Program-made: the position numbers and the translations under genes
The notes under the pieces: generated by a model
Told to the model about the DNA's origin: nothing
Seen by the model: only the letters and a program-made list of their open reading frames with translations
Databases searched by the model: none
Origin: Euptelea pleiosperma
Lineage: Eukaryota; Streptophyta; Magnoliopsida; Ranunculales; Eupteleaceae
Length of the DNA: 64,000 nt
Direction: 5' to 3'
Assembly (NCBI GenBank): GCA_035048495.1
Contig: CM068553.1
Coordinates: 22,383,190 to 22,447,189 of the forward strand
In this document: one piece after another, positions 22,358 to 33,957 of the stretch
Layout of the letters: each line of letters opens with the position of its first letter
How positions within the stretch are numbered: position 1 is the first letter of the stretch

Positions 22358-25158
22358 TGATATTCGCTCAAAAGTGCTTATTTTAAGCAATTATCCTGTT
22401 AGCGTTATTGCATTCTCCCACGTTAAAATACTCTATTTATCTACTTTTCTACGTAAGAGTCTCTTTTGTTGCGTAGAACACACTTTTCTGGACGAAATGG
22501 TATATTTGCATGCATTAAACACATTTTCGAAAGTCTAGACATGAAGTCATTCTGATAGAGTCTCATTACGCGCTTCTTCTATCGCAGGAAACCCCGATGG
22601 GACAATTCTCGAGACTTGCAAGCCCACATCGATCAGGAAAGCCCATTATCAAAGCTTAAAGAGCCCACATGCTATGACTAGAAGATATGGGCCAAATATG
22701 GGCTGAATAAGAGGACCAAAAAGCCAGCCCAAAGAACGAAGAGAGTAGGAAAGCCAATGACCAAGAGACGGACCAAAGCGTTTAAAGCCACATGAGTCAG
22801 CAAAGAATGATAGTCGACTCTACTGGAGAAGCGTGAGGATGGTCACAGTGATGACCAGGGTTCCAGACCCTCCGCCAGTGCTTTTATCTCTATTTTCTGA
22901 TACTTTCTCTCTCATCTCTCCTTATTCTCTCTCTCTCTTCATCTCTCGGTCCTCGAATCTACTGACCTAACCCCAGAACTCCTGCCCATCAGCTCTATTT
23001 CATCTCCCTTAGCTTTCTGACCGTTGGATCTTCCATCGGACCGTTGGATCTTCAATTGGACCGTTGGATCTCTCTAAATCCATCGATCTACTAATCTGGG
23101 TCCCAATCAAGTCACCATCCATCCGATCGCCATCAGACTGTCTGTCACATCATCTTGTGAGACGATAGACATCATCAATCCATGCGGGCCAGTAGCCGGG
23201 CCCATCTTCATCGACCCGCTGTCCGACCAGTTAGTGGACCCCGCGAATTTCAAAATAATTTTAATTAAATGGGGGGTCCACTAATTGGGGAGATTCCCCA
23301 TAGAAAAGTAGAGTTTTACTTAAAAAAAAATTTAATATTTTTTATTTCCTAAAATTCCTAATTTCCATTAATGGAAATTAGGAGCTTATATAAAGGGGGA
23401 AGGAGGGGGACGAACCCTAATTTTTGAAACCCCTTTTCTCCTCTCCTTCCCCCCACATCATTCCTCCTCCTTCCCTTTCATCCTCTTCCTCTTCTTCCTT
23501 GTTCTTCACATCTTCTTCTTCATCTTCTCCGGCGGACTGAACCAGTCCGTCGTACACGCCTGCAACCTCCTGTGCTGCCTGCAACTGCTCCACCATTCCT
23601 CCTGGCCAGCACGACCTCCATACCATGCCCGCCAGCAATGCTGCCCACGCAACACCGCATCCATGCGTCTCCTCTACCTGTGCATCTCCGTCCTCCGTCG
23701 CTGCACTCCACCACTCTCCACCGTCCCCTCCACCTGCGCACATCTCCTTCTCCTTCCTCCTTCGCTCGCCTCCAACCACGCTGCTGCTGTGTCCGCCTGC
23801 GATGCCTCCAGACATCTTCATCTTCACCGGTGGCCTCCAAACCTGCAACTATGGGATCATTGATGTCCGCCCGGTGCTCTTTATGTGAATAGTCTTCTTT
23901 GCCGATCAGATCTCCGGGCACACCAGCAACCCACGAGAGTGTGTCCAAGCACTCCTCAAACCCAGCAACTTCATCCCTGGTTCGGTTCTCCTTGCTTCTC
24001 TTCCTTTGAGCGGCCTCAACTACCGGACTGCTTCTTCTTCACGGCCTACAACTTGCTGGTCGTGATCTCCTCTGAGAAGAAGGTGGTGGTTCTCCTTGCT
24101 TCCACCACGTTCTTCATGCTGCAACAACCAGCCTGCAAGGTGCCACGACTAGCACCTCTATAGTGCACCACTTTTGCACCGTTTGTTAGTGGACCTCCAA
24201 CACCGCCTGCTGCACTACAGTCACGCCTGGAGGTCAGACCACCACCGTGCATCCCTCACTCTAAACGACGCCCTACCTTGTTGCTCTCTTGATCTCCTTT
24301 TCTATGTTGCACCTGCAACTTCAAGGGGTGCAACCCATGAACCACCTATCGGACTGCAACCTGCAATTTTCGGGTAGATTTGCAAGCCGTGCTCCTCACG
24401 GTTTCTCGAGCTCCACCATCACCTTCTGATGCACCATATCTCCACTCGAGGGTTGCTCCTCCATAGTTTCACATCCATGTTCTCTCGAGGAGAACCAACA
24501 CAACTTCACTCTCGGGGCAATCCACTATGTCGTTCCATCATACTCATGGACTAATCCCACCCATTCATTGGCCAATTCTCAAGGTAAAAATACCAAGGTG
24601 ATTTTCTATATCTCTCTAGGGTTTGAGAACATTTCTTTCTCTAGAGTCCCTAGGCTGATCGCCTTTTTGCACCACTGACTCCGTTCGGTGAATGCAAGAG
24701 GGTGAGTTTTTCTCTCACCTCTACCTTGTCGGCAGGTAAACGACCGAGGTGTGAAAATCTCTCTCTACCTTCTTCCTCTCTCTCTAAAATCTCTTTTTAC
24801 ATGCTTTCTAGAATAGATTTACCGCTTTATTTATTTATGTCATTTATTTCATGTAAGCAACAGTTTAATTAATGCAATTTGAGTTTGATGATTTTAGTCT
24901 TCTCTGGATCTCTTGGATGTGTTTTTAAATCGACTCGCCCTTCTCATCTCTTCCATCATTCTCCTTTTTCTCTTGTATATTATCTGTCATTTTATGTTCT
25001 TATTCGCGCTAATCCGACTAATCCCGAGTGCGGATCGACATCCGACACGAATCCCTATACAAAAGCTTATATTTTGCAGGATTAAAATTCGGATCAAATT
25101 ACAAATCTTGTTGATTCTAGGGTTTCCGTAACCAACGACGCGGAAAAACCTACTTTCA
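22358..25158 (+). mobile_element. Solo LTR C1 (family C), 2.8 kb
   Basis: Starts TGATATTCGC and ends CTACTTTCA, flanked by a perfect 5-bp duplication CTTCT (22353-22357 and 25159-25163). It matches C2 and C3, which lie in the opposite direction. A TATA box GCTTATATAAAGG at about 23390-23402 sets the direction; a pyrimidine-rich leader follows it. GGACCGTTGGATCTTC is repeated in tandem near 23020-23070. The proline/serine- or arginine-rich frames at 23417-24377 are low-complexity by-products. No internal retrotransposon genes are present. Confidence 0.8.
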
Positions 25159-25587
25159 CTTCTCATTAGTATATTAGTCAAAAACATACCAAAAACGTCT
25201 TCTCGGTACATTTAGTCAAATAAAACTAAATAAGAATCACAGATATTTTATGACAAGCAGTTCAATAAGATAGTAAAAACAACAAGTGTTATTATCAATG
25301 TAATCCACATTATAATCGATTTATCCCCTTTTTTGTCATACATTGACAAAGGGAAGAACTCCAACCTGTGATGATAAAGAATATAAGACAATGCTAATCA
25401 ATCATACAGAAAAAAAATCATACCAAAATATATCATAACGTAAACCGGTCAACATAGTGACCAATATCCAACATCTACACAAAGTACTCAAAGTACATCA
25501 GTATCAAATAGTACAGACCAATAGTATCAAATAATACATCAACACATGTACTACTAATCTATAAAGAGAGAAAAAACAAAGCGTAGT
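25159..25587 (-). other. S2 3' noncoding region with hairpin and internal purine tract
   Basis: On the minus strand a hairpin TTTGTCA (25344-25350) / TGACAAA (25332-25338) runs directly into AAAGGGGATAA, as in A1 at 2178-2205. The rest is AT-rich with no gene. It continues beyond C1 to the polypurine tract at 22152. Confidence 0.65.
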
Positions 25588-26718
25588 CTAGTCATAATCA
25601 TCATCATCGTCATCGTCATCACCATCATCGTCATCTGCATCATCTTCTTCTTTTTCATCTTTGTCTTCATCTTCTTCTTCATCATCGCCAGCTGCTGAAG
25701 GCACAGTCGTCTCCTCAAGTGAGGACTCTAGATAGTCAGGATGCTGAGACCTAAGGAATTAAGTTATACGCTGCTGACAATGAGAAAATTTGTCAATCGA
25801 CGCACAAAGATTATCCAACTTGGACGAGAGATCTGCAATAGATGCAGATACAGAGGAACGACGGGATCTAGAACTCGAAGTAGAAGCAGAAACAGGAGCA
25901 GACATAGACGATTCACCAACCAATATCTTGCTAAAAGTAGCTTGATTGATAGGTGAGATGGGATGCATAGTTTCATCAGAGTCTAAAATAGGAACTTTGT
26001 AATAACTCAGAATTTTTGAATCTAAAATAATGCCAAAAGGCAAAGATCGCTTGCGATTCTCAATTACCAAATTCTCAAACATGAGATGAAAAATTACTGA
26101 TGGACCACAAATTTTCGTGCCTTGAGAGACACAATACAGAAGATACTGGATATAGGGTCCAATTTCACTCCGATGTCCCACCTTAGGGACCAAGTTATAG
26201 GAGAAAATCAGACCTAGCAAATGATACGTGGGAAGTAATTCCCTTGTAGCCAAATCAGATGACCAATGAACTACCTTCCCACAAATGGCTCTTGAAATAG
26301 CCTTTTTGTTCTTGAGAGGTAGGGAAGGTGGGAAAGTTCCTCCATTAGGCACTCGAGGAAGACCTGTTATCTTTGAGATCAAAGATAATGTAATTTTAAA
26401 ATGAACACCTCAAACCTCAGAATAAAGAAAAGGACCATCTGGATCATGATTATTCAAATTACAATAGAACATCCTGACTAACTCAGGATATGTAACACCA
26501 GAAATTGACAAAAGTTTAGACCAACCTACCGAATTAAGAAGGTTGGGAATCCCACTCATTGTCAACTCTTTCTCGATGAACCCAAGCTTAATGGCAACGG
26601 CTCTTTTGATATAGTTCTTCGTGAAGCTAACCCTAGCCATAGGATTGATGAACAAGCTAAGGGGATAGGGATTATTAGAAGATGATTCTCCTCTTGCTCT
26701 TTTCCCCTTTGAAGTCAT
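25588..26718 (-). pseudogene. S2 extra 3' ORF (putative plant transposon protein, PF20167-like)
   Basis: One continuous frame of 377 codons from ATG 26718 to TAG 25588-25590, broken only by TGA (26410-26412) and TAA (25759-25761). The N-terminus is basic (MTSKGKRARGESSSN). The conserved domain spans about residues 25-250, including VTYPELVRMFYCN and HHLLG-like (TYHLLGLIFSYNL) blocks, then VPILDSDE, a Ser/Arg stretch, a coiled-coil-like segment (ADLSSKLDNLCASIDKF) and an acidic tail of about 30 Asp/Glu residues. It is homologous to the A1 ORF at 570-2060. In this position Sirevirus-type copia elements carry an extra, sometimes env-like, ORF; I see no signal peptide or membrane segment here. 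Function unknown. Confidence 0.75.
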
Positions 26719-26879
26719 TTAGAAATCATAGAGAAAATTTCACCACAGAAAATGATGAAAACAAGAATCTCTAGAAGGAGATTAGAGTAGAAAGTTAAGA
26801 AATACTCAAAGAGGATGGGAGACACTAAAGACAATTTCTAAGGTTTCGAATAGATTAACAAATGACCCGAGAATCGATT

Positions 26880-27105
26880 AGGAACTATATATATAACCAA
26901 GGGCGGCGAACCGGGCATGGGTCGACCCGCCCGCGAAAATTATAAGCCATTCGGTGCGAGGCGCGGTTGACCGGTCATAATGGTCGGTCGACCAGACCAA
27001 ATGTTCGGTCGGCCCGTCCCCGCAACCAATCAAATCCCAAAAAAAAAAAACCAACAAATATATCTGGTCGACCGGACCTTTTGTTCGGTCGGCCCGTCAT
27101 CGCAA
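26880..27105 (-). promoter_or_regulatory. Palindrome cluster and TATA-like box upstream of the S2 3' ORF
   Basis: Copies of GGTCGACCGG and close variants lie at 26919-26928, 26965-26974, 26982-26998, 27007-27016, 27066-27078 and 27087-27096. On the minus strand TTATATATATAG (26885-26897) follows the cluster by about 22 bp and precedes the ATG by about 170 bp. The same palindrome type occurs in the S2 LTRs (42077-42250, 21535-21690). This is the same layout as in A1, which uses a different palindrome. Confidence 0.5.
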
Positions 27106-27477
27106 ATTATAAATTCACAAACCCAAACGCCTCAAAATGTACTCCAATGGCCTGACTTTTGTGAATATCATTTTAAACACAAAATCATCCTAAAATAAAT
27201 TAAATTTTCCCAAACAATCAAAATTTTCAAAGAATACCAAACAAATTTCTAAACAATATTAGCCAATCATTATTTCAAATGAGTCGACTCAAGAATTAAC
27301 TGAAATATTTATACTATGATTTTCAATGATAATTAAATATTTCAGTCAATATCAACACAAATCAATCAATGGGATAGATTCTGATAGATTTTCTCAGATA
27401 TTCATATCTGAGCAAATCCAAAGGTTTAGTCAAAATATCAGCTAGTTGAATTTCAGTATTTATATACTCTAATGAAA

Positions 27478-28449
27478 TTATCTATTCTTCAACCAACTCT
27501 CTTGAATAAATTGATGTTTGATATCTATGTGTTTGGTTCTAGAGTGTTGTATAGGATTTTTAGAAATACAAATTGCACTCGTATTATCACAGAATAAATT
27601 CATAGATTCTTGATTGATTCCATAATCCAACAACATTTGTTTCATCCAAATCAACTGGGCACACCAACTGCCTGTAGGAATATATTCTACTTCAGTAGTA
27701 GACAAAGATATAGCAATCTGTTTCTTGCTGTGTCAAGCGGCCAAATAATTTCCAATATAGAAACACCCACCAGTGGTGCTCTTACGATCATCAGCATTTT
27801 CTACCCAATCGACATCTGAATAACTAGCAATTTCACTGTTAGTCTCAAGAGGATACCAGAGACCATATTCGATAGTACCATTGACATATTTAATGATTTT
27901 TTTAACAACCGAGAGATGAGGTTCTTTTGGATCAGATTGATATCTAGCACAAGCTCCTACACTAAAAGCAATATCAGGTCTGCTAGCTGTGAGATATTGA
28001 AGACTACCAATCATACTCCTGTATAGAGTCTGATCAACAGTTTTACCACTCAAATCCTTAGTGAGTTTAATACTAGTGCTCATAGGAGTGTGAGCAGATT
28101 TAGGTGATTCTAGGCCAAATTTTTTAAGCAATTCTTTAGAATATTTAGATTGAGAAAGAAAAATATCATTTTCTAATTGTTTAACTTGAAGACCTAGAAA
28201 GAAATTCAGTTCACCTTCTATGCTCATTTCAAATTCAGATTTTATGGCCTGAGCAAATTCTAAAGCATGTATCTCAGTGGTTGAACCAAAAATAATATCA
28301 TCAACATATATTTGGGATATCAAAATATCATTATCTCTTTTCTTAATGAACAATGTTTTATCAACCGTTCTTCTTGTGAATCCATTCTCTAATAGAAATT
28401 GAGTTAATCTTTCATACCAAGCTCTTGGTGCTTGTTTCAACCCATACAA
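27478..28449 (-). pseudogene. pol: S2 reverse transcriptase (C-terminal half) and RNase H
   Basis: Typical Ty1/copia order: MYGLKQAPRAWYERL, the catalytic YVDDIIFGS, LNFFLGLQVKQ, TLYRSMIGSLQYLTASRPDIA, then YSDVDWVENADDRKSTTGG of RNase H and, after a stop near 27733, STTEVEYIPTGSWCAQLIW to the C-terminus at 27478. The two pieces are in the same frame, so only nonsense changes separate them. They also share the frame with the upstream half (28510-29121), separated by a TAA after EEEVYV. The protein would copy element RNA into DNA in cytoplasmic particles. Confidence 0.85.
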
Positions 28450-28509
28450 TGCTTTCTTAAATCTATAGACATGATTACTTTTATGAGGGTCTTCAAAAAC
28501 TTTAGGTTG

Positions 28510-29121
28510 TTATACATAGACTTCTTCTTCCAAAATCCCATTCAGAAAAGCACTCTTAACATCCATTTGATAGAGTTTAAATTTTAGGACACAGGTTAAT
28601 ACTAAAAGAATCCTAATTGATTCTAGTCCAGCCACTGGGGCGAACGTCTGATCAAAATCAATCCCTTCAACTTGAGAGTATCCTTGAGCCACTAATCTGG
28701 CTTTGTTTCTAGTTATAACTCCATTCTCATCAAGTTTATTCTTATATATCCATTTAGTTGCTATCACATTTTTATCCAATGGTCTAGGGGTTAGAAACCA
28801 AACATCATTTCTCTTAAATTGATTCAACTCTTCTTGCATAGCATTTATCCAATGTTCATCTAAGAGAGCTTCTTTAATATTTCCTGGTTCAATCTTAGAG
28901 GTAAAGCATAAATGACTAGATATATTTTCCAATTGACGTCTTGTACGTACATCACTATCCTTATCTCCAATAATTTCTGAATTAGGATGATCTTTAATGT
29001 ATTTCCATTCTTTGGGTTTTTCTGGATTATGAATATTAGATTCACCTTTCTCAGTATTCGTAGGTTCTACCATCTCATCTGTATTATCACCAATTTCTAG
29101 AGATTCATCATTAATGACCAC
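28510..29121 (-). pseudogene. pol: S2 pol: linker and N-terminal reverse transcriptase
   Basis: After a variable acidic linker the frame contains [62 protein letters not shown] and [18 protein letters not shown]: the fingers and palm part of copia reverse transcriptase, including the first catalytic Asp region (QMDVKSAF). It ends at TAA 28510-28512 (probably CAA to TAA) before VQQPK-like sequence; the rest continues in the same frame downstream. Confidence 0.85.
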
Positions 29122-29830
29122 ATTGACTGATTCTTCTATGGTTAAGGTTCTCTTATTAAAGACCCTATAAGCTCTGCTTCTGGTAGAATATTCTAAAAAA
29201 TACCTTCATCGCTTTTGGATTCAAACTTTCCAAGGTTTTCTCTGTTTCTTAGCATATAGCACGAACTCCCAAAGATCCTGAAATACTTCACATTTGGTTT
29301 AACCCCATTCTAAATTTCATAGGCAGTCTGCAGAGTTCCTGTTCTCAAATAAACACGATTGATTGTATAGCATGTAGTATTGACTGCTTCAGCCCACAAA
29401 TTTCCTATTAGATTTTTGCTAGTTAGCATAACTCTACCCATTTCCTCAAGAGTCCTATTTTTCTTTTCAGCCACACCATTCTGCTGAGGTATTTTGGCTA
29501 CAGAGAATTCATGTTTAATCTAATTTTCATCACAATATTCATCAAATTTGCGATTATCAAATTCTCTCCCATTATCACTTCTAATTCTGAGAATAGACAA
29601 ACCTTTCTCATTTTGGGCATTTTTACAAATCTTCATGAGTTCATCAAATGCTTCAGATTTTTTTCTAAGAAAAGCTACCCAAGTAAATCTTGAGAAATCA
29701 TCAACAACAGTTAAGAAATATCTTTTTCCTCAAAGACTTTCAATTCTATTAGGTTCAACTGAGTCCATATGCAATAATTTTAGAATTCTAGAGGTACCAA
29801 TATGCTTTATCTTCTTGTGTAGGTTTCTAA
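29122..29830 (-). pseudogene. pol: S2 integrase core, frameshifted
   Basis: Translating the minus strand gives the integrase core in pieces: VVDDFSRFTWVAFLRKKS (first Asp; near 29650-29705), RIRSDNGREFDN (second Asp; near 29555-29590) and PQQNGVAEKKNRTLEEMGR (Glu; near 29440-29500), then NLWAEAVNTTCYTINR. Several stops interrupt it, for example after DEYCDEN and near 29730. Frames differ between the upstream CHC region and the downstream reverse transcriptase, so at least one indel lies here. A DDE integrase inserts the cDNA; this copy is dead. Confidence 0.75.
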
Positions 29831-29831
29831 T

Positions 29832-30179
29832 TTATTTTCCTTTTAGGCATGACCCACAAACAGTTTGATAGTTCTTATTGAGTTTAAGAACACCTCTTAT
29901 TAATTCTTTCCTACTGATTTTGGCTAAGACTTTAAAGTTAATGTGTCCCAGACATTGGTGCCATAGTTCAGTCTCATCTGATAGTGCCATGTTGCACATA
30001 ATCGAACCACCAGTCTCAATGACATAACAATTATCAGTATTCCTTCTTCCTTGAATAATAACTTTGTTGGAAGATTTTTTTATGATTTCACACTTTTCTT
30101 TTGAAAACTTGCAGATATAATCTTTGTTACAAATTTGACTAATGCTTAGAAGATTATGTTTTAGACTATTCACACACAA
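29832..30179 (-). pseudogene. pol: S2 pol: GAG-pre-integrase (zinc-binding) domain
   Basis: The frame contains NSLKHNLLSISQICNKDY, then ELWHQCLGHINFKVLAKIS and VCGSCLKGK, the H-x(4)-H-x(n)-C-x2-C zinc-binding region that precedes copia integrase. It is open over 115 codons but out of frame with the reverse transcriptase. Upstream, at about 30308-30340, DSGCSRHMTG marks the protease/CHC junction, interrupted by stops. Confidence 0.8.
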
Positions 30180-31295
30180 GATATTTTCAATCTTAGGTAT
30201 TCTTGGACCTTAGATAGTCCCTTTACCAATTATTTTAGCATTACTGTCATCTCTTAATATAACCTCACCATCGTGGCATTCATCAAGAAAACAGAATAAG
30301 ATTTTTCTCCAGTCATATGTCTGGAGCATCCACTATCTAAATACTACTTAGAAGTTTCATTAGCAAGAAAAGCAGTATAGATGACTAAACATTTTTCAAC
30401 ATTTTTCTTGTTCTAAATTTTCATAGAAGCATTACTAGACTGATTAAACTGAGAGTTATTAAAATTCTATTTTCTATTTTTAGCTTTAGCATTTAAGTCT
30501 GCTATCTTTTTAAACAATTCCTTTTGCTTGTTTAGCTTTCTGATTTTCTTCAAACTTTTTAGATCATTCTCTTCCTTATTCTTTTAGAATTCTAATTTCT
30601 TTTCAAGAATATGACAATTGTATTTTGTATATCCAGAATGTCTACAATAATGACAAATAATATTTTATTTAATTTGTTCATCTTGAGTTGAATCCAGAGT
30701 AGCTTTTACAAAAATAGTTTTGAATTTGAATTTTTAGCTAATTTTTCAGTGTAACCAAGTCCTCTCCTGTCATGGTTTGCTTTCCCTATGTTTAATAAAT
30801 TTTCTAGTCTAGAATTTCCTTGAGTGATGTTTCTAATTAAAGTTGTATTTTTTATTTCAAAATCATTTCTTTAAAGACTTAATTTCTCAATTTCTTATTC
30901 AAGTTCAGTTTCTCTGTTTAAGATTTGAGTTATTTCATCTTCCTTGTTCATTACAGTGTGACATAGATCTCTTAACTCAATGTTTAGTGAAGCATTTTCG
31001 CAACACAAATTAGTTTTATCTTTCTTTAGATTATCACAGGATTTTACTAGAATTAAGCTTTCCTTATACAAATTATCAAAAGCAACCCGAATGTCTTCTT
31101 CGCTTTCATCATCACTTAAATCGGTTTTATTTTCCATTATAGCATTTTGAGAATTACAATTTTCATTCAGATTAGCTATAGTCATTAGTGCTCTAATATT
31201 AGATGATTCTCCGCTATCACTTGATGTGTTCGTTTCATTATCGGAATCATCACTATTTATGTCCAAAGCAGTAGCTTTCATAGCTTTAGTTTTGC
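30180..31295 (-). pseudogene. gag-pol: S2 gag C-terminal region and protease, degraded
   Basis: Next to the G1 insertion the frame (from 31295 down to 30895) is acidic and coiled-coil-like: TKAMKATALDINSDDSDNE, SSDSGESSNIRALMTI, then CCENASLNIELRDL. It matches the S1 gag tail at 48091-48300 and 43080-43491. The first 26 codons of the apparent 159-codon frame (31296-31374) are G1 LTR sequence and do not belong to gag. From 30894 to 30180 stops are frequent; a second zinc-knuckle-like stretch and the DSG protease motif (near 30330) can be traced. Confidence 0.65.
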
Positions 31296-33387
31296 TGTCA
31301 AGCCCCCAAATCCGATATTTGGTCATATCGACCTTTCTCGTATCTTGAGGCACGATCTGATCATACAAACGCACAGTTAAACAAAACTGGTATCACGATG
31401 GAGCGGAAATACACCGGATAATTTTTTTCATTTTGTTTAAACAATTCATAAGGCGAAACGCACTTCATTGACACATTAATAATGTTAGAGGATGTCTCAC
31501 TTCAAACAAAACCGTAATATGCCCATCCAAAAGAAAACATTGTATATATATCGTACTCCCAAATACATGTTACTAAACGGTCAAAGGACCTACATAACTC
31601 ATGTATCCTTCTACAAGATAGAAGAATTAAACAAAATATAACATCGTCAAAAGCACAAGTCTATCAACAGAAATGCTAGAAGCATCAGTCCAACTTCCCC
31701 TTATCCTTTCCTGAAAACAAAACATTTTAAAACGATGAGCTAGGGCCCAGTAAGTACATTCCTCATGCGTAAAACCACTTAAATCAGCGACTTTTGTTTA
31801 TTTTAAAACAAATACGATTTGCAAATGTATTTCACATGTAATTCGATAAAACTCAACTCTCCATCAATTACTTACGTATAACTTCGAATACAATGAAGTC
31901 TTTTCATATAATAGTCAACCTTTCTCTTATCGGAATACCCGTGACCATTTCTATAAAGTCAAACTATCAATTCTGATGTATTTCGTACCAACATTCCATT
32001 GGTCCTAGTGTACGATGTCAACACTTCTAGTCCATAAGTAAACTCCCTAATGTGCACACTAATTGTTTCATTAGGTATCCTCTCTCCGGATTCCCTAATT
32101 TTCTTTTAGGTATAAATACCCGAGGGGTCTCATGAATGAGACAACGCCTCTTCTTTAGGGGACTGGAACCCCAAGGGGTCTTAAGGAAATAAGACAACGC
32201 CTGATGCTTTAGGGGACTAAAACCCCAAGGGGTCTCAAAGAAATGAGACAACGCCTGATTCCAACTAATCTGCTATTCCACATTCCCAATCACGTTCTTA
32301 TTCATGTCATCAATCGTATTTATATGCATAAAATAATAATGTTTGTAGAAACATCTTTACATGCATAGCATTCCTATTTTTGCATTTTGAAACTAAAAAT
32401 AAGAACATTTAAGCCCTATTAATATCTTAGAAAACGAATACATAAAACGGATGAAAAATGCATATATCTCATTTTAAATGAATTTGAGCATGACTTCATC
32501 CAACTAAATAGATTACACATGTTCTCATCTATCATAATTTCATGCTTTTATGATTACAAGAAATTATCAATGCATTTACACATTTTATGTGGAAAATACA
32601 AGAATTGGAATTTTTCCTTGCTAAAATTTAACAGATAACAAGAATAGCATTTTCAGACATTTTCCCCAAAAATAATAGAATTTTCTAGAATTTTCTAGAA
32701 TTTTTCTACAATATTCTGTGAATTTTCTACTATTTAAAAAAAAATAATATTTATAAATAAATAAATAATAATTAATCAATTCAATAAATAAATAAATAAT
32801 TAAATAAATAATAATTAATTAATTAATTAAATAAATAAAGGCATAAAATAAATAACTATGTACTTACCAGTGAATACGCTAGAATCCCAAAATCTTTAAA
32901 CCTCGTACGATGCGAATCTCGAGGTAGCGCGTATCTCGAGGCAGTAAGCCCCACAAAAAAAAACTTTTCAAAGGACCTCTTGAATATTTTTAAGAATTCC
33001 TGGGAATTTTCTAGAATTTCTTCTAGTTGAGGGACTTTTTTGCAAATATTCTTACCTCAGGGGTTAGAATGCAAATACCCAAATTGATGTAATTTTCTCA
33101 AGGCATGGCCTTGTATTTATAGAGGTTGAGAACTCAGAACTTTTTATTTTTAACCGATGTGGGACTATAATTTTTGAAAATTGTCTTTTTTTTTTTTTTT
33201 TGAATTTTAATAAAAACTTAAAATGTTGCCCGGAACTAAACACAATAACTTTTGACTCGAACGTCCGATTTGGACGAACTTGATACCGATAGAAAGCTAT
33301 TGTTGAGACCTTTAAAATGGTATACATATAATGTTCAAAGTATTATAAAAATTCTACTATAATATTGCTAGAAATAGGGTCATTACA
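31296..33387 (-). repeat. G1 3' LTR
   Basis: On + the sequence starts TGTCAAGCCCCC and ends GGGTCATTACA. It contains three hairpin-forming tandem units (32120-32262), an AATAA/AATT microsatellite (32740-32840) and a TATA box CTATAAATACA (minus strand, about 33110-33121). The polypurine tract AAGGAGGGTGGGA (minus, 33388-33400) lies just outside it. Confidence 0.9.
32120..32262 (-). repeat. Hairpin-forming tandem repeats in the G1 3' LTR
   Basis: Three units of about 51-54 bp. Each has GGGGTCT..AGACAACGCC, and the first two end in AGGGGACT..AACCCC. The inner inverted repeats are GTCTCAT/ATGAGAC, GTCTTA/TAAGAC and GTCTCA/TGAGAC: the arms change together. The region lies downstream of the LTR TATA box, so it is expected in the transcript. 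A second copy is in the 5' LTR at about 38870-38996. Confidence 0.7.
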
Positions 33388-33400
33388 TCCCACCCTCCTT
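33388..33400 (-). other. G1 polypurine tract
   Basis: AAGGAGGGTGGGA on the minus strand immediately precedes the 3' LTR start (TGTAATGACC). Confidence 0.8.
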
Positions 33401-33438
33401 ATAAGGAATTTCGTCCTCGAAATTAGACATGCCTAATC

Positions 33439-33957
33439 CTAGAACAAATGTGGATACTTCTCTCTGACGTCAGCCTCCAGTTCCCAAGAGGCATCCTCAA
33501 TGTTGTGGTGTTGCCACAACACCTTCACTAAGGGGATCACTTTAGTGCGCAACACTTGTTCTTTCGTGGCAAGGATACAGACAGGTTGTTCAACATATGA
33601 AACATCCTCTCGGAGCTCTAAAGACTTCCAATCAAGCACGTGAGATGGATCCGGCTCATACTTGCGAAGCATCGAGACATGAAAGACGTCGTAAACTCCG
33701 GCCAACTGAGTAGGCAAAGCTAAGCGATAGGCAACCTCACCAATCCTATCAAGGACCAAGAAAGGTCCAATGAACCTCGGTGCCAGCTTCCCTTTCTTGC
33801 CGAACCTCATCACTCCTCTGACTGGCGATACCTTCAAGAAGACATGGTCGCCGATGGAGAACTCAAGCTTACGGCGATGCAGATTAGCATAAGACTTCTG
33901 CCGACTCTGCTCCGCAAGGAGACGTTCTCGAATGATCCCGATCTTCTCAGTGGTCTC
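33439..33957 (-). pseudogene. pol: G1 pol C-terminus with chromodomain-like tail
   Basis: Same frame as the main G1 ORF, separated only by a TAG at 33958-33960. It holds the end of the integrase (ETTEKIGIIRERLLAEQS, RQKSYANLHRR), the integrase C-terminal fold (GKLAPRFIGPFLVLDRIG, YRLALPTQLAGVYDVFHVS) and the tail VKVLWQHHNIEDASWELEAD ending YPHLF. The tail resembles the degenerate chromodomains of Tekay/Del elements, thought to guide integration into heterochromatin. The TAG probably arose from CAG (VVQETTEK). Confidence 0.85.

Noticed and set aside
23417..24377. Several 60-143 codon frames on both strands
   Set aside because: GC- and pyrimidine-rich leader of solo LTR C1; no family similarity and mutually overlapping.
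32027..32251. 74-codon minus-strand frame present identically in both G1 LTRs (also 38761-38985)
   Set aside because: It arises from the hairpin-forming tandem repeats; identity simply reflects LTR identity. A small peptide cannot be excluded but nothing supports one.
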